Source of the DNA: Oscillospiraceae bacterium
GTDB lineage: Bacteria > Bacillota > Clostridia > Oscillospirales > Ruminococcaceae
NCBI GenBank assembly: GCA_009784825.1
Contig: WQXO01000010.1
Location: forward strand, 1-64,000
DNA length: 64,000 nt
Direction of reading: 5' to 3'
The stretch's first letter is position 1. The number at the start of each line of letters is the position of its first letter. The notes under the pieces were generated by a model. The model made no database searches. It was not told the DNA's origin and saw only the letters and a program-made list of their open reading frames with translations. Made by a program: the position numbers and the translations under genes. Below are positions 33,545 to 42,259 of the stretch, in pieces.

Positions 33545-34932
33545 GACTTTTTTACCATTTTAATCATGTCTTTTAGTTTTATTCTGTCGCCATTGTGCAG
33601 AATTATATGTTCGTAAACCTTTGCCACGAATATTGCAAATAATACAAGGCATAACGCTAAGAACCCGATTGCTAAAAACGCCTCGCCCCCGCTCATATCG
33701 CCGGACAGGATTGCTCCGGGGAGGGCGTAGGGAGAAGAAATCGGCAGGTAATACGACAGCTTTGCGATAAATCCGCCACCACCCTCACCCAATGAGAATA
33801 ATGGGGTGATGTAGCTTAAATAAAACCCGAATACGCTTACGAGCATGAGCGGTTGTAATGCGGTTTGCAAGTCCTCTATCCGGCTTATGGTTGCTCCGAT
33901 TAGTCCTGCTATCAGCGAATAAAACAAGAAGCCGAGAATGAATATTACTATTACCGCTATTATTTCAAGTGCACCTATCCCATTGAATGAGTTGCTTAAT
34001 TCGGCAGATAATTCTTGAATTGCTGCGTCCTCGGTTTCTATTATTCCGAATACCTCGCCGAGTGCACCCATTGGCGAAGTTACAATAAATACTATTACTG
34101 TCAGACCGCCTACGGCTATTATTGAGGTTAGGGCGACTAATGCCATTGCTAAGACTTTCCCGATTATTACCGCTAAGGGTTTAACCGAGGTCAACAGCAG
34201 CTCCATAACACGGGAGGATTTTTCTGTAGCAATGGCTTGTGCTGTCATTTGGGCGTAGGTGAATATTAGAATGAAGAGTGCTATTGAGGTAATCATGATA
34301 ATAAATGAACCCACCATTTCCGCAATGATGCCTTTTACCTCCTCGCCGTCCACCATTACCTTAAATAACACAGGTGCGTTAATCAGTGCCAGCTCCTCCT
34401 CGGTTATTCCGGTGGAGGTCAGTTTTGTGTGGTATAAAAGTGAGTTGAACACGTTTATGAGTTCCCAGCAGTCATCGCTTTTAATCACTTCAAGGCTTTG
34501 AGGGCGGGACATTGTGATTTCGTAGTAGATATTATTCCCCTCGCCGCCTTTTTCGATTACTGCCATTACCTCGGCTTCGGTGCTTTGTGTCACTTTATCG
34601 AGAATTACGCTTGTTTGAGATTGGGTAATGTATTCGTGCTCTATGTGCAGCTCTTTCAGGAATTCAAAGTCGAGGTTTAGCTCGGAATTGTCAAGAATAT
34701 ATACCTTGTTAATTTTGAACATGGCGATTTCTTCACCGATTATGTTCCCCTCATCGTCGGTGACTGTTACTGTGTTTTCCGGCTCGGCTAATAATGCGGG
34801 GAGGAAATTAGACCCCATTATCATAAGTACGAAAACTACAAGTGTGACAACGCAGCTCGCTATAAACGGTTTCGATTTGATTGTTTGTATGTAGGTGAAT
34901 TTCATCACCCTTGACCAGCCCTTAGTCTGCAT
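33541..34932 (-). CDS. ABC-2 type exporter permease (NatB/YhaP-like)
   Basis: About 463 residues: one N-terminal membrane segment (about 20-45), a large extracytoplasmic domain (about 50-200) and five to six further membrane segments (about 205-445). This matches NatB-like ABC-2 permeases. The start at MQTKGW follows AGGAGGT seven bases upstream and overlaps the ATPase gene. The pair resembles sodium or drug/peptide exporters; substrate unknown. Confidence 0.87.
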   Translation of the reverse strand: MQTKGWSRVMKFTYIQTIKSKPFIASCVVTLVVFVLMIMGSNFLPALLAEPENTVTVTDDEGNIIGEEIAMFKINKVYILDNSELNLDFEFLKELHIEHEYITQSQTSVILDKVTQSTEAEVMAVIEKGGEGNNIYYEITMSRPQSLEVIKSDDCWELINVFNSLLYHTKLTSTGITEEELALINAPVLFKVMVDGEEVKGIIAEMVGSFIIMITSIALFILIFTYAQMTAQAIATEKSSRVMELLLTSVKPLAVIIGKVLAMALVALTSIIAVGGLTVIVFIVTSPMGALGEVFGIIETEDAAIQELSAELSNSFNGIGALEIIAVIVIFILGFLFYSLIAGLIGATISRIEDLQTALQPLMLVSVFGFYLSYITPLFSLGEGGGGFIAKLSYYLPISSPYALPGAILSGDMSGGEAFLAIGFLALCLVLFAIFVAKVYEHIILHNGDRIKLKDMIKMVKKS

Positions 34933-35827
34933 TTTCGTCACCTCCTACCTTTTCTACGAAGATTTCATGTAATGAGGGTTCTCTTAACTCGAATTTTACG
35001 AGGGTGATTTGGGATTCTACAATTTTTTTAAGCAGTTCCTGCCCTTGCTGCTCGTTTTGGGTTTTGAAGCAGATTCCGTTGGGGGTATGGGAAATAGGCT
35101 CTAACCCACATTCCTTGGCAAGGGGTAGGATATTCGTGTCGGCTTTTACGCTTAGGTTAATCCGCCCGTAGCCTTTTTTAATTTCGTTTAGGTTGCCTTG
35201 CAGGACTACATCGCCCCTGTTCATGATTACGATGTTTTCGCAGAATTCCTCCACTGTGGGCATTTGGTGGCTTGACATGATTATAAACTTGTCTTTTTCT
35301 ATCTGCTCACGGATTATGCTTTTGAACAGGTCTGAATTAACCGGGTCTAACCCTGACAGCGGTTCGTCTAAAATAAGCAAGTCCGGATTTGATATTAGGG
35401 CGGCGGCAAGCTGGATTTTCTGCTGGTTGCCTTTCGATAACTGGTCGGCACGTTTTTTGCGGTATTCGTCGATTTTCAGCCGCCCGAACCAATAGTCAAT
35501 CGACACGCCTGCGTCCTTGCGGTTCATGCCTTTTAATTCGGCGAAATAATACATCTGCTCGATTATGTTGTATTTCGGGTATAAGCCTCGCTCCTCCGCT
35601 AAGTAGCCCACTTTTTCATCGGTGACGACAAGCGGTTTGTTGTTCCATGTGACAGCTCCGCTTTCTTTCGCTAACATTCCTAAAATTACGCGGATTGCTG
35701 TTGTTTTTCCCGCTCCGTTCGTCCCGAGCAGTGCGAATACGCCGGGTTTGTCAATGTTGAAGCTGAGTTCTTTTACGGCGAAGTAGTCACCGTATTTTTT
35801 TCTGACGTTCTCTACACGTAAAGACAT
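34922..35827 (-). CDS. ABC transporter ATP-binding protein (NatA-like)
   Basis: 301-residue ATPase partner of the ABC-2 permease. Walker A GTNGAGKTT (about 35-43), signature LSKGNQQK (about 134), Walker B LLILDEPLSGLDP (about 153-165), switch His in IMSSHQMP (about 190). A C-terminal extension (about 220-301) is typical of NatA/CcmA-type exporters. AGGAGGGG precedes the ATG; the promoter region carries a strong dyad. Confidence 0.92.
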   Translation of the reverse strand: MSLRVENVRKKYGDYFAVKELSFNIDKPGVFALLGTNGAGKTTAIRVILGMLAKESGAVTWNNKPLVVTDEKVGYLAEERGLYPKYNIIEQMYYFAELKGMNRKDAGVSIDYWFGRLKIDEYRKKRADQLSKGNQQKIQLAAALISNPDLLILDEPLSGLDPVNSDLFKSIIREQIEKDKFIIMSSHQMPTVEEFCENIVIMNRGDVVLQGNLNEIKKGYGRINLSVKADTNILPLAKECGLEPISHTPNGICFKTQNEQQGQELLKKIVESQITLVKFELREPSLHEIFVEKVGGDENAD

Positions 35828-35842
35828 GTACCCCTCCTTAGT

Positions 35843-35889
35843 TATGCAATACTTTTTACAAGTATAGCATAGTTTTCTTGTTTTTGCAA
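35843..35889 (-). promoter_or_regulatory. ABC exporter promoter with 12-bp dyad over the -10
   Basis: Minus strand TTGCAA (35889-35884), 17 bp, TATACT (35866-35861). A near-perfect inverted repeat (TATGCAATACTT / AAGTATAGCATA on plus, 11 of 12 matching, 5-bp centre, 35843-35871) covers the -10 and start region, suggesting a repressor operator. Confidence 0.75.
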
Positions 35890-35978
35890 TTGTTCTTTAT
35901 TTAATGAAATATTCATACAATGATTATGGGACAGGCTAACGTCCTATAATATATTAATTAAAACAAAGGAAACACAAA

Positions 35979-38456
35979 ATGATAGAATTTAATGACTTCA
36001 CCGAGAAAGCCAACAAAGCACTTAATGCCGCCGTGAAAACTGCTGCCGGGTTAGGGCATATCTATATCGGAAGTGAACATATACTCTGCGGGCTGCTGTC
36101 TGAGGAAAGCGGTGTCGCCGCCCTCGCTTTGTCTAAACAAGGCATTGTGTTAAATGAGATTACTCGAAAAATCGAGGTGGTTGTCGGGCGGGGAATACCT
36201 ACCCGTTTGACCGCTAACGATTTTACTCCGAGAAGTAAGCGAATTTTAGAACATGCACTCACTGAGGCACGTTCGCAAAGGCATAATTTTGTGGGGACTG
36301 AGCATGTCCTTAAAGCGATTATCCGTGATTCGGAATGTTATGCTGTTCTTATGCTGAAAGAAATGGGGGTTAATCTATCCTCGCTTTATAACGATTGCGG
36401 GGGAGGCGATGACAAAAGTAAGAACGTGGCATTAAACGATTCCTCTGACAGTGATTTCGCCACTACCTCCACCGACGGTAAAAAAACGGTTAAGACGGCT
36501 TTGGGAAAGTATTGCCGTGACTTAACCGAGTTGGCGAAGCAAAATAAGATTGACCCTGTTGTTGACCGGGATAATGAGATTGAGCGTGTAATACAGGTGC
36601 TTATGCGTAGGAGGAAAAATAACCCTTGCCTTATCGGGGAGAGCGGTGTGGGGAAAACCGCCATCGCTGAGGGGCTGGCTCTTAAAATAGCACAGGGGGT
36701 TGTTCCCGAGAATATAAAAAATAAGCGGATTATGATGCTCGATTTACCGTCTATGCTTGCGGGGGCGAAATATAGGGGGGACTTCGAGGAGCGGATTAAG
36801 AATGCTCTTGACGAAGCTGTCAATGACGGGAATGTGATTTTGTTCATTGATGAAACCCACTCAATTATCGGGGCGGGGGCGGCTGAGGGGGCGATTGACG
36901 CCGCTAATATTCTTAAGCCCATTTTGGCACGGGGAGAGATTAGATTAATAGGGGCGACGACGATTGAGGAGTATCGCCGTTATATCGAAAAGGATGCGGC
37001 ATTGGAACGCAGGTTCCAGCCCATTACTGTGGAGGAGCCTGACGAAAATGCGGCAGTGCGTATTCTAACAGGATTGCGGGACAAATATGAAGCACATCAT
37101 AAGGTGAAAATCACCGACGATGCGGTAAAGGCTTCGGTGGAGCTGTCGGCACGGTATATCAATGACCGCTTTTTACCGGATAAGGCAATTGATTTAATAG
37201 ATGAGGCGGCGGCGTTGTTAAGGCTACGCAAATACACCGCTCCCCCCGATATGCAGGAATTGGAAAATAAGCTTAAACGATTGACCGATGACAAGGCGAG
37301 TGCGATTAATTCGCAGGATTTTGAGGCGGCGGCGGCATTACGTGACGAGGAGCGGGAAATTACCGAAAAATTAAACAGTTATAAGGTAAGCATGGGGATT
37401 GCCTCAAAGAAAGCGGGCTTAAAAAGTAAAGAGGTTTATGGGGAGATAACCTCGGAAAATATCGCCGAGTTGGTTTCTAAGCAGACGGGGATTCCATTAG
37501 CAAGGCTGACACTTGACGAATCGGCGAAGTTATCGGATATGGAGGGTGAGCTTCAAGCAAAGGTAATCGGGCAGGACGAGGCGGTTTCGGCGGTTTCCCG
37601 TGCTATAAAAAGAAGCAGAGCAGGGTTCAAAAACCCTGCAAGACCAATCGGCAGTTTTATTTTCTTAGGGCCCACCGGTGTGGGGAAAACCGAGTTATGC
37701 AAAAGCTTGGCGGAGAACCTTTTCGGGGATAAGTCGGCGTTAATTCGGTTTGACATGTCCGAGTATATGGAAAAGCACACGGTTTCTAAGTTAATCGGGT
37801 CGCCGCCCGGATACGTCGGTTATGAGGAGGGAGGGCGGTTAACCGAGAAGGTGCGTCGTAAGCCTTATTCGGTGGTATTATTCGATGAGATAGAAAAGGC
37901 TCACCCCGATGTGTATAATATATTTTTGCAAATAATGGAGGACGGCATTCTCACCGCTTCGGACGGGCGGAGGGTGAATTTCAAAAACGCTGTTATTATT
38001 ATGACATCGAATGTCGGTGCGTCGCTTATTACCGAGAATAAACGGGCGTTGGGGTTCGCTGATAATAGTGATAATGACGATTCGAGCGTAAACAGTAGGG
38101 TTATGGAGGAGCTGAAAAAGACGTTTAAGCCCGAGTTCCTTAATCGGGTTGACGATATTATTGTGTTCGGGAAGTTATCAGAGGAGAAAATAAGTGACAT
38201 TTGTCGGTTATTGCTCGATGAGGTGGTCACACGAGCTATGGCGTTGGGGGTGACTGTTTCATTCACCGATGAAGCGGTAAGTGAGCTTGTTAAATTAGGG
38301 TATGACAAGATGTATGGGGCACGTCCGTTAAAGCGGGTCATTACTTCAAAAATAGAGGATATGCTTTCCACGAAGCTACTCGGCGGGGAGATTAAGAAAA
38401 ACGACGTTATTCAATGCACAATTCACAATGCACAATTCACAATTAATAAATTATAA
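35979..38456 (+). CDS. clpC: ATP-dependent Clp protease ATP-binding subunit ClpC
   Basis: 825-residue unfoldase feeding ClpP. Repeat domain at the N-terminus (about 1-145: FTEKANKALNAAVKTAAGLGHIYIGSEHILCGLL). AAA-1 with GESGVGKTA (about 222) and LFIDETHSIIGAGAA (about 288); a UVR-like coiled middle (about 420-470); AAA-2 with GPTGVGKTE (about 565) and LFDEIEKAHPDVYNIFLQIMEDG (about 636). It stands alone here, without the ctsR-mcsA-mcsB genes that accompany clpC in many Firmicutes. The last residues QCTIHNAQFTINKL come from a repeat element, replacing whatever tail the ancestor had. Confidence 0.95.
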   Translation: MIEFNDFTEKANKALNAAVKTAAGLGHIYIGSEHILCGLLSEESGVAALALSKQGIVLNEITRKIEVVVGRGIPTRLTANDFTPRSKRILEHALTEARSQRHNFVGTEHVLKAIIRDSECYAVLMLKEMGVNLSSLYNDCGGGDDKSKNVALNDSSDSDFATTSTDGKKTVKTALGKYCRDLTELAKQNKIDPVVDRDNEIERVIQVLMRRRKNNPCLIGESGVGKTAIAEGLALKIAQGVVPENIKNKRIMMLDLPSMLAGAKYRGDFEERIKNALDEAVNDGNVILFIDETHSIIGAGAAEGAIDAANILKPILARGEIRLIGATTIEEYRRYIEKDAALERRFQPITVEEPDENAAVRILTGLRDKYEAHHKVKITDDAVKASVELSARYINDRFLPDKAIDLIDEAAALLRLRKYTAPPDMQELENKLKRLTDDKASAINSQDFEAAAALRDEEREITEKLNSYKVSMGIASKKAGLKSKEVYGEITSENIAELVSKQTGIPLARLTLDESAKLSDMEGELQAKVIGQDEAVSAVSRAIKRSRAGFKNPARPIGSFIFLGPTGVGKTELCKSLAENLFGDKSALIRFDMSEYMEKHTVSKLIGSPPGYVGYEEGGRLTEKVRRKPYSVVLFDEIEKAHPDVYNIFLQIMEDGILTASDGRRVNFKNAVIIMTSNVGASLITENKRALGFADNSDNDDSSVNSRVMEELKKTFKPEFLNRVDDIIVFGKLSEEKISDICRLLLDEVVTRAMALGVTVSFTDEAVSELVKLGYDKMYGARPLKRVITSKIEDMLSTKLLGGEIKKNDVIQCTIHNAQFTINKL
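38412..38449. repeat. Five-unit heptanucleotide element at the clpC 3' end
   Basis: Units CAATGCA, CAATTCA, CAATGCA, CAATTCA, CAATTAA, translated as CTIHNAQFTIN just before the stop. Compare carA (19161) and nadB (49647). Confidence 0.85.
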
Positions 38457-38470
38457 AGGCGGTGTATTAT

Positions 38471-38740
38471 ATGCAGTCAAGGTCAATAGAAGAGGTTTTA
38501 GCGGAGTTACGAAAGAAACATGATGTTGAAAAACAAGAAACAGAAACAGTATCTGTGCAGACATCGCAGAGGTTCGCAGAGTCGGTGCGTCGGGGTCGCC
38601 GTACTCTGCGGTTCGGGCATGTAGTAATCGTTCAAGCAGTTACTGCTGTGATTATTGTTTTAGTTGTGTTAACGGCAAGGTTTGCAAATCCGGAGTTTTT
38701 CGAGATTATTCAGACGTTTTTACGGGAGAATGTCTTTTGA
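38471..38740 (+). CDS. Small single-pass membrane protein upstream of an M50 protease
   Basis: About 89 residues: a charged cytoplasmic N-terminus (SIEEVLAELRKKHDVEKQE, then an Arg-rich ESVRRGRRTLRFG), one membrane segment (about 52-70) and a short tail. The start follows AAGGCGGTG by six bases. Its stop overlaps the TTG start of the M50 protease, so the two are coupled. Position resembles SpoIVFA, the SpoIVFB partner, but the protein lacks the LytM-like domain of SpoIVFA, so this is only a suggestion. Confidence 0.6.
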   Translation: MQSRSIEEVLAELRKKHDVEKQETETVSVQTSQRFAESVRRGRRTLRFGHVVIVQAVTAVIIVLVVLTARFANPEFFEIIQTFLRENVF

Positions 38741-39303
38741 TACATTTACATATTAGAAATACGGCAGTTAATTTAGATTTTACGTTTTTTGCCGTGATTG
38801 CGTTATTTTTGGCGTTTGACGTTACGGGGTTTGGGATATTAAGCGTATTGGTCTGCCTTATTCATGAGGCGGGGCATTTGTTCGCTATGCTCATTCGGGG
38901 GGAGAAGGTAGAGTCGATTGTGTTTCGAGGGGGCGGGATTAAAATAATCCCGGAAATTAAGGGCGGGGATTCGATATTCGTGACAGCGGCAGGCAGTGCG
39001 GTAAATATCGGGTTGTTTTTCCTTTTGTATTTCACCTTGCCGAAAACCGACATTTATCCGGTTATGTTCGCTGTTTTGAACCTTGTTATCGGGTTGTTTA
39101 ATCTGCTGCCTGTCGGGTGCTTGGACGGTAAGCGATTAGTCGAGAATATCCTGCCTTATAAGGTGGCTCGGATTGTGGAAATAATTGCATTAGCTGTGAT
39201 ATTAGTCGGGGTGGCTGCTGCGTTTGTGTTCGGCTCGGTGAATTTTACATTATTAATTGTGATAATTTATATAATGGTTATTGATATTTTTATAAAAGTG
39301 TGA
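38737..39303 (+). CDS. M50 family intramembrane metalloprotease (SpoIVFB-like)
   Basis: 188 residues, five to six membrane segments. The zinc motif HEAGH is in VCLIHEAGHLFAML (about 43-47) and the third ligand Asp in FNLLPVGCLDGKRL (about 119-132), the site-2-protease pattern. SpoIVFB processes pro-sigma-K during sporulation, but small S2P proteases have other roles, and a spore-forming lifestyle is not shown here. TTG start overlapping the upstream stop. Confidence 0.85.
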   Translation: MIHLHIRNTAVNLDFTFFAVIALFLAFDVTGFGILSVLVCLIHEAGHLFAMLIRGEKVESIVFRGGGIKIIPEIKGGDSIFVTAAGSAVNIGLFFLLYFTLPKTDIYPVMFAVLNLVIGLFNLLPVGCLDGKRLVENILPYKVARIVEIIALAVILVGVAAAFVFGSVNFTLLIVIIYIMVIDIFIKV

Positions 39304-39336
39304 TATTATTGTTTCAATAACCTTGGGAGATATTAT

Positions 39337-40095
39337 GTGAAAATGAGAGAAAACAATAAACGGGCGGGATTTTTAGATGAGGTGAGAGGCTTTGCTATAT
39401 TATGCATGGTAGTCTATCACGTGATGTTCTTATTGAAATTCCAGTTTGAGGTAGATGTAAAGATATTCTTTGAAAGCTGGTTTTCTTATATCCAGTCCTT
39501 TTTTGCGGGGACGTTTATATTTATTTCGGGGACTGTCTGCCGTTATTCTAAGAATAATATTAAAAGAGGGGCACAGTGTTTTTTACTCGGAATGGTGGTT
39601 ACATTCGTTGTGGCTTTGTTCGTGCCGCAGTTTCCTATATTGTTCGGGATTTTGCACTTCATGGGGATATGCATGATTTTGTTCGGGCTGGGTGAGAAAA
39701 TGTGGGATTATATCCCCGCATTTATCGGAATAATCATATGTGTCGCTTTGTTTGTTCTTACCTTTAATGTACGTAACGGTTATTTAGGATTTGGCGAGCT
39801 TTCGATTGCTTTACCCGATATGTTATATGAGGCACGGTTGTTGTTCCCGCTGGGGTTCAGATATAAGGGATTCGATTCGGCGGATTATTTCCCCTTGTTC
39901 CCGTGGATGTTTTTGTTTTTCGCAGGAGGGTATTTCGGGGTTTATGTCAAGAATAATCAGATGCCCGCTTTCTTTTATAAGACACGTGTGCGGTTTTTAG
40001 CGGCGACGGGGCGGTATACCATATGGATTTATTTATTGCATCAGCCCATTGCGTTTTTAATATTATCAATTATTTTCAGAAATTCTGAAGTTTAG
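39337..40095 (+). CDS. HGSNAT-type (DUF1624) membrane acyltransferase-like protein
   Basis: 252-residue polytopic protein (about seven membrane segments). The N-terminus RAGFLDEVRGFAILCMVVYHVMF with its conserved R..D..RG....M...H pattern matches the heparan-alpha-glucosaminide N-acetyltransferase catalytic family. The bacterial substrate is unknown, perhaps a cell-envelope sugar. GTG start with GGGAGA six bases upstream. A strong hairpin terminator follows. Confidence 0.8.
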   Translation: MKMRENNKRAGFLDEVRGFAILCMVVYHVMFLLKFQFEVDVKIFFESWFSYIQSFFAGTFIFISGTVCRYSKNNIKRGAQCFLLGMVVTFVVALFVPQFPILFGILHFMGICMILFGLGEKMWDYIPAFIGIIICVALFVLTFNVRNGYLGFGELSIALPDMLYEARLLFPLGFRYKGFDSADYFPLFPWMFLFFAGGYFGVYVKNNQMPAFFYKTRVRFLAATGRYTIWIYLLHQPIAFLILSIIFRNSEV

Positions 40096-40101
40096 TGAAA
40101 C

Positions 40102-40147
40102 AAAAAAGTGCTTTCGTTTGTATGTATATACAGAAAGTACTTTTTTA
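40102..40147 (+). terminator. Terminator before the second sigma-factor gene
   Basis: Long stem AAAAAAGTGCTTTC / GAAAGTACTTTTTT (one G-T pair) ending in a T-run. It sits only 24 bases before the GTG of the next gene, leaving little room for a separate promoter, so it may act as an attenuator. Confidence 0.75.
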
Positions 40148-40171
40148 TCATTAATTTACGGAGGTTGTACC

Positions 40172-40669
40172 GTGACAGAGTATACGTTTCGAGAGAAGCT
40201 CACACAGTATAAAAACACCGTGTTCCGCCTCGCTGTCGGTTATACCAAGAATATACAGGACGCCGAGGATATAACACAGGATGTGTTTTTGAAATTATAC
40301 TGTAACGAGAAAGAGTTCGAGTCTGACGAGCACGAAAAGGCGTGGCTTATTCGTGTTACGGTCAACCTATGTAAAAATCATCTTAAGACAAGCTGGATGA
40401 GGCTGCGAAGCCCACAGTCTGAATATGACAGCAATACTGCGTTTTATGACGAGAGCAATATAGAAATGATGGAAATGCTTTCTAAGGTTAAACCGGATTA
40501 TCGTGTACTGTTGTATCTGTTTTACTATGAACAATATAAAACATATGAGATTGCCAAGATACTTAAACGAAATGAGAATACGGTGAGGACACAGCTAAAA
40601 CGTGCGAGAGAGCAATTGAGATTGCTTATGCTTGAGGAAAGGGGCGAGTTGTATGAATACAAGGTATGA
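40172..40669 (+). CDS. ECF RNA polymerase sigma factor
   Basis: 165 residues. Region 2: KNTVFRLAVGYTKNIQDAEDITQDVFLKLY (about 12-42) with the DAEDITQDVF polymerase-binding motif. Region 4: YRVLLYLFYYEQYKTYEIAKILKRNENTVRTQLKRAREQL (about 112-152). The GTG start is chosen because GGAGG lies eight bases upstream. It overlaps the following membrane gene by 17 bp. No own promoter is evident; a terminator lies just upstream. Confidence 0.92.
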   Translation: MTEYTFREKLTQYKNTVFRLAVGYTKNIQDAEDITQDVFLKLYCNEKEFESDEHEKAWLIRVTVNLCKNHLKTSWMRLRSPQSEYDSNTAFYDESNIEMMEMLSKVKPDYRVLLYLFYYEQYKTYEIAKILKRNENTVRTQLKRAREQLRLLMLEERGELYEYKV

Positions 40670-42179
40670 CAGCTTTTATAACAGCCTTGCTTTAGATGAT
40701 AGGAAAACAGAAGAAATCATCAGAAGGGCGGTTAATATGAAACAGAAAAATGAGCGGATTAAAGGATTTGCACCGTTAATGGCGTTCGCCTCAATTGCAC
40801 TTGTTGTGACATTGGGGTTTGGGATTTATTTTACGGCGTTCAGTGAATTTGGCGTGTTCGGGCAGAGGGACGGGGAGGACGATGACATTCCCGCAATTGT
40901 AAGCGACGATGAACCTGATATTGAGGATTTTCTACCCCCTCATTCCGACCCGACAGGCAAGATTATTATAAACATCAACACTTTTTCCGATGAATTGCGT
41001 GATAATATTCTCCGGCAGTTCTTGGCGGAAAATCCCGAGTTCTTTGAAAAGTATTATTTGCAATTTAATGTAATCGTTGAGGACAGCAAGTATATCATTG
41101 ACGTAAACGACAGGTTAAATCAAGGGGCGGCTGATATTTTCTTAATGGATATTAACCATATTCAATCGATTATTAATAATCCGGGAATTGCGGCATTAAG
41201 TGACTTGGGTATGAATATAAACGAGGACGATTATTTTAATTATACCCTCGATTTAATGAGGGTGAATGACGAATTAATGGGGCTACCGGTGCATACTTGC
41301 CCGGGGACGGTGTTCTATCGTGCGGATTATGCGAGTGAATATCTCGGAATTAATTCACCCGAGGAGATGACTGCTGCAATTAGCACGTGGGACGGGTTAA
41401 TTGAAACGGCGAAACGGCTTCATGAGAATTCCGGCGGGGAAATCAGCATGGTGTACAGCGTTGATGAGTTTATCCAAAGCATGTTAGCGGCGAGAACCGC
41501 TCCGTGGATTAAAGACGGCGAGCTTGTTCCCGAGGAGGAGCTTCTAAGACAATGTTATGACGTGGCAAGGGAGTTATACGATAACGGGTTGATTGCAAGC
41601 TATGAGGGGAGATGGTCGGTTTCTTGGTTTGATGAAATGCGTGACGGCGGGGTGTTTATGTATTTCGGGACGACGTGGTTCCACGATTATGTGATTAAAC
41701 ACACAGCATGCGGTGATGACCATCATGTAGTTTATAATGACCCTGAGCATGATTGCACCGGTAACGGTTCCTATGGATTATGGGCGATGGCATTACCTCC
41801 CGAGCCGTTCTTCTGGGGTGGGACGTTTGTTGGGGTTTCTAAAACTGCGGTGAATGACCCCGAAAAAAATCAAGCGATAGCACAGCTAATTGAATGGATT
41901 AGCAATAATTCGGCAAGTGCAGGGACGGATTTTTTCGCTTTTTCTAATAAATCAGACACTGACAGGGTTAATGAAAGCGAGTTCTTGGGCGGGCAGAACG
42001 CTTATACCGTGTTCGCACAAGCGGCGGAGAATATAGAAAATCTTGTTATTTTCGATGAGTATGACAATCGGTTCGTCGAGGTTGTTCTTGAGGCGATTGC
42101 GGAGGGGTGGAGCTTTGAGGAGATGATGGAGAGGTTTAATATGATAGTGGAGTATGGTCACGATATATTGTTAACGTAG
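40653..42179 (+). CDS. Putative anti-sigma factor fused to a solute-binding-protein domain
   Basis: 508 residues. The cytoplasmic N-terminus (about 1-42, YDSFYNSLALDDRKTEEIIRRAV) is followed by one membrane segment (about 46-68), an acidic linker (GEDDDIPAIVSDDEPDIEDF) and then a domain of about 400 residues with the layout of family 1 extracellular solute-binding proteins: repeated ADIFLMDINH, LPVHTCPGTVFYRADYASEYLGI, GLWAMALPPEPFFWGGTFVGVSKTA and helical C-terminal lobes. Coupling to the ECF gene, with a 17-bp overlap, suggests a membrane-tethered anti-sigma whose outside part binds a solute. No transporter genes are adjacent. Confidence 0.75.
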   Translation: MNTRYDSFYNSLALDDRKTEEIIRRAVNMKQKNERIKGFAPLMAFASIALVVTLGFGIYFTAFSEFGVFGQRDGEDDDIPAIVSDDEPDIEDFLPPHSDPTGKIIININTFSDELRDNILRQFLAENPEFFEKYYLQFNVIVEDSKYIIDVNDRLNQGAADIFLMDINHIQSIINNPGIAALSDLGMNINEDDYFNYTLDLMRVNDELMGLPVHTCPGTVFYRADYASEYLGINSPEEMTAAISTWDGLIETAKRLHENSGGEISMVYSVDEFIQSMLAARTAPWIKDGELVPEEELLRQCYDVARELYDNGLIASYEGRWSVSWFDEMRDGGVFMYFGTTWFHDYVIKHTACGDDHHVVYNDPEHDCTGNGSYGLWAMALPPEPFFWGGTFVGVSKTAVNDPEKNQAIAQLIEWISNNSASAGTDFFAFSNKSDTDRVNESEFLGGQNAYTVFAQAAENIENLVIFDEYDNRFVEVVLEAIAEGWSFEEMMERFNMIVEYGHDILLT

Positions 42180-42181
42180 AC

Positions 42182-42210
42182 AGGGACACCATGTATGGTG
42201 TCCCTACGGG
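42182..42210. repeat. CTACG-tailed palindrome
   Basis: Stem AGGGACACCA-TGTA-TGGTGTCCCT followed by ACGGG, immediately after the anti-sigma stop. May double as a terminator, though no T-run follows. Confidence 0.75.
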
Positions 42211-42228
42211 TTATGGGGGTTGGGTAGC

Positions 42229-42255
42229 GGGCGGACAGGGTCGTCCGCCTCTACG
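42229..42255. repeat. CTACG-tailed palindrome next to hicB
   Basis: GGGCGGAC-AGGGTC-GTCCGCCT followed by CTACG; nearly identical to 50886-50911. Confidence 0.8.
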
Positions 42256-42259
42256 TTTT

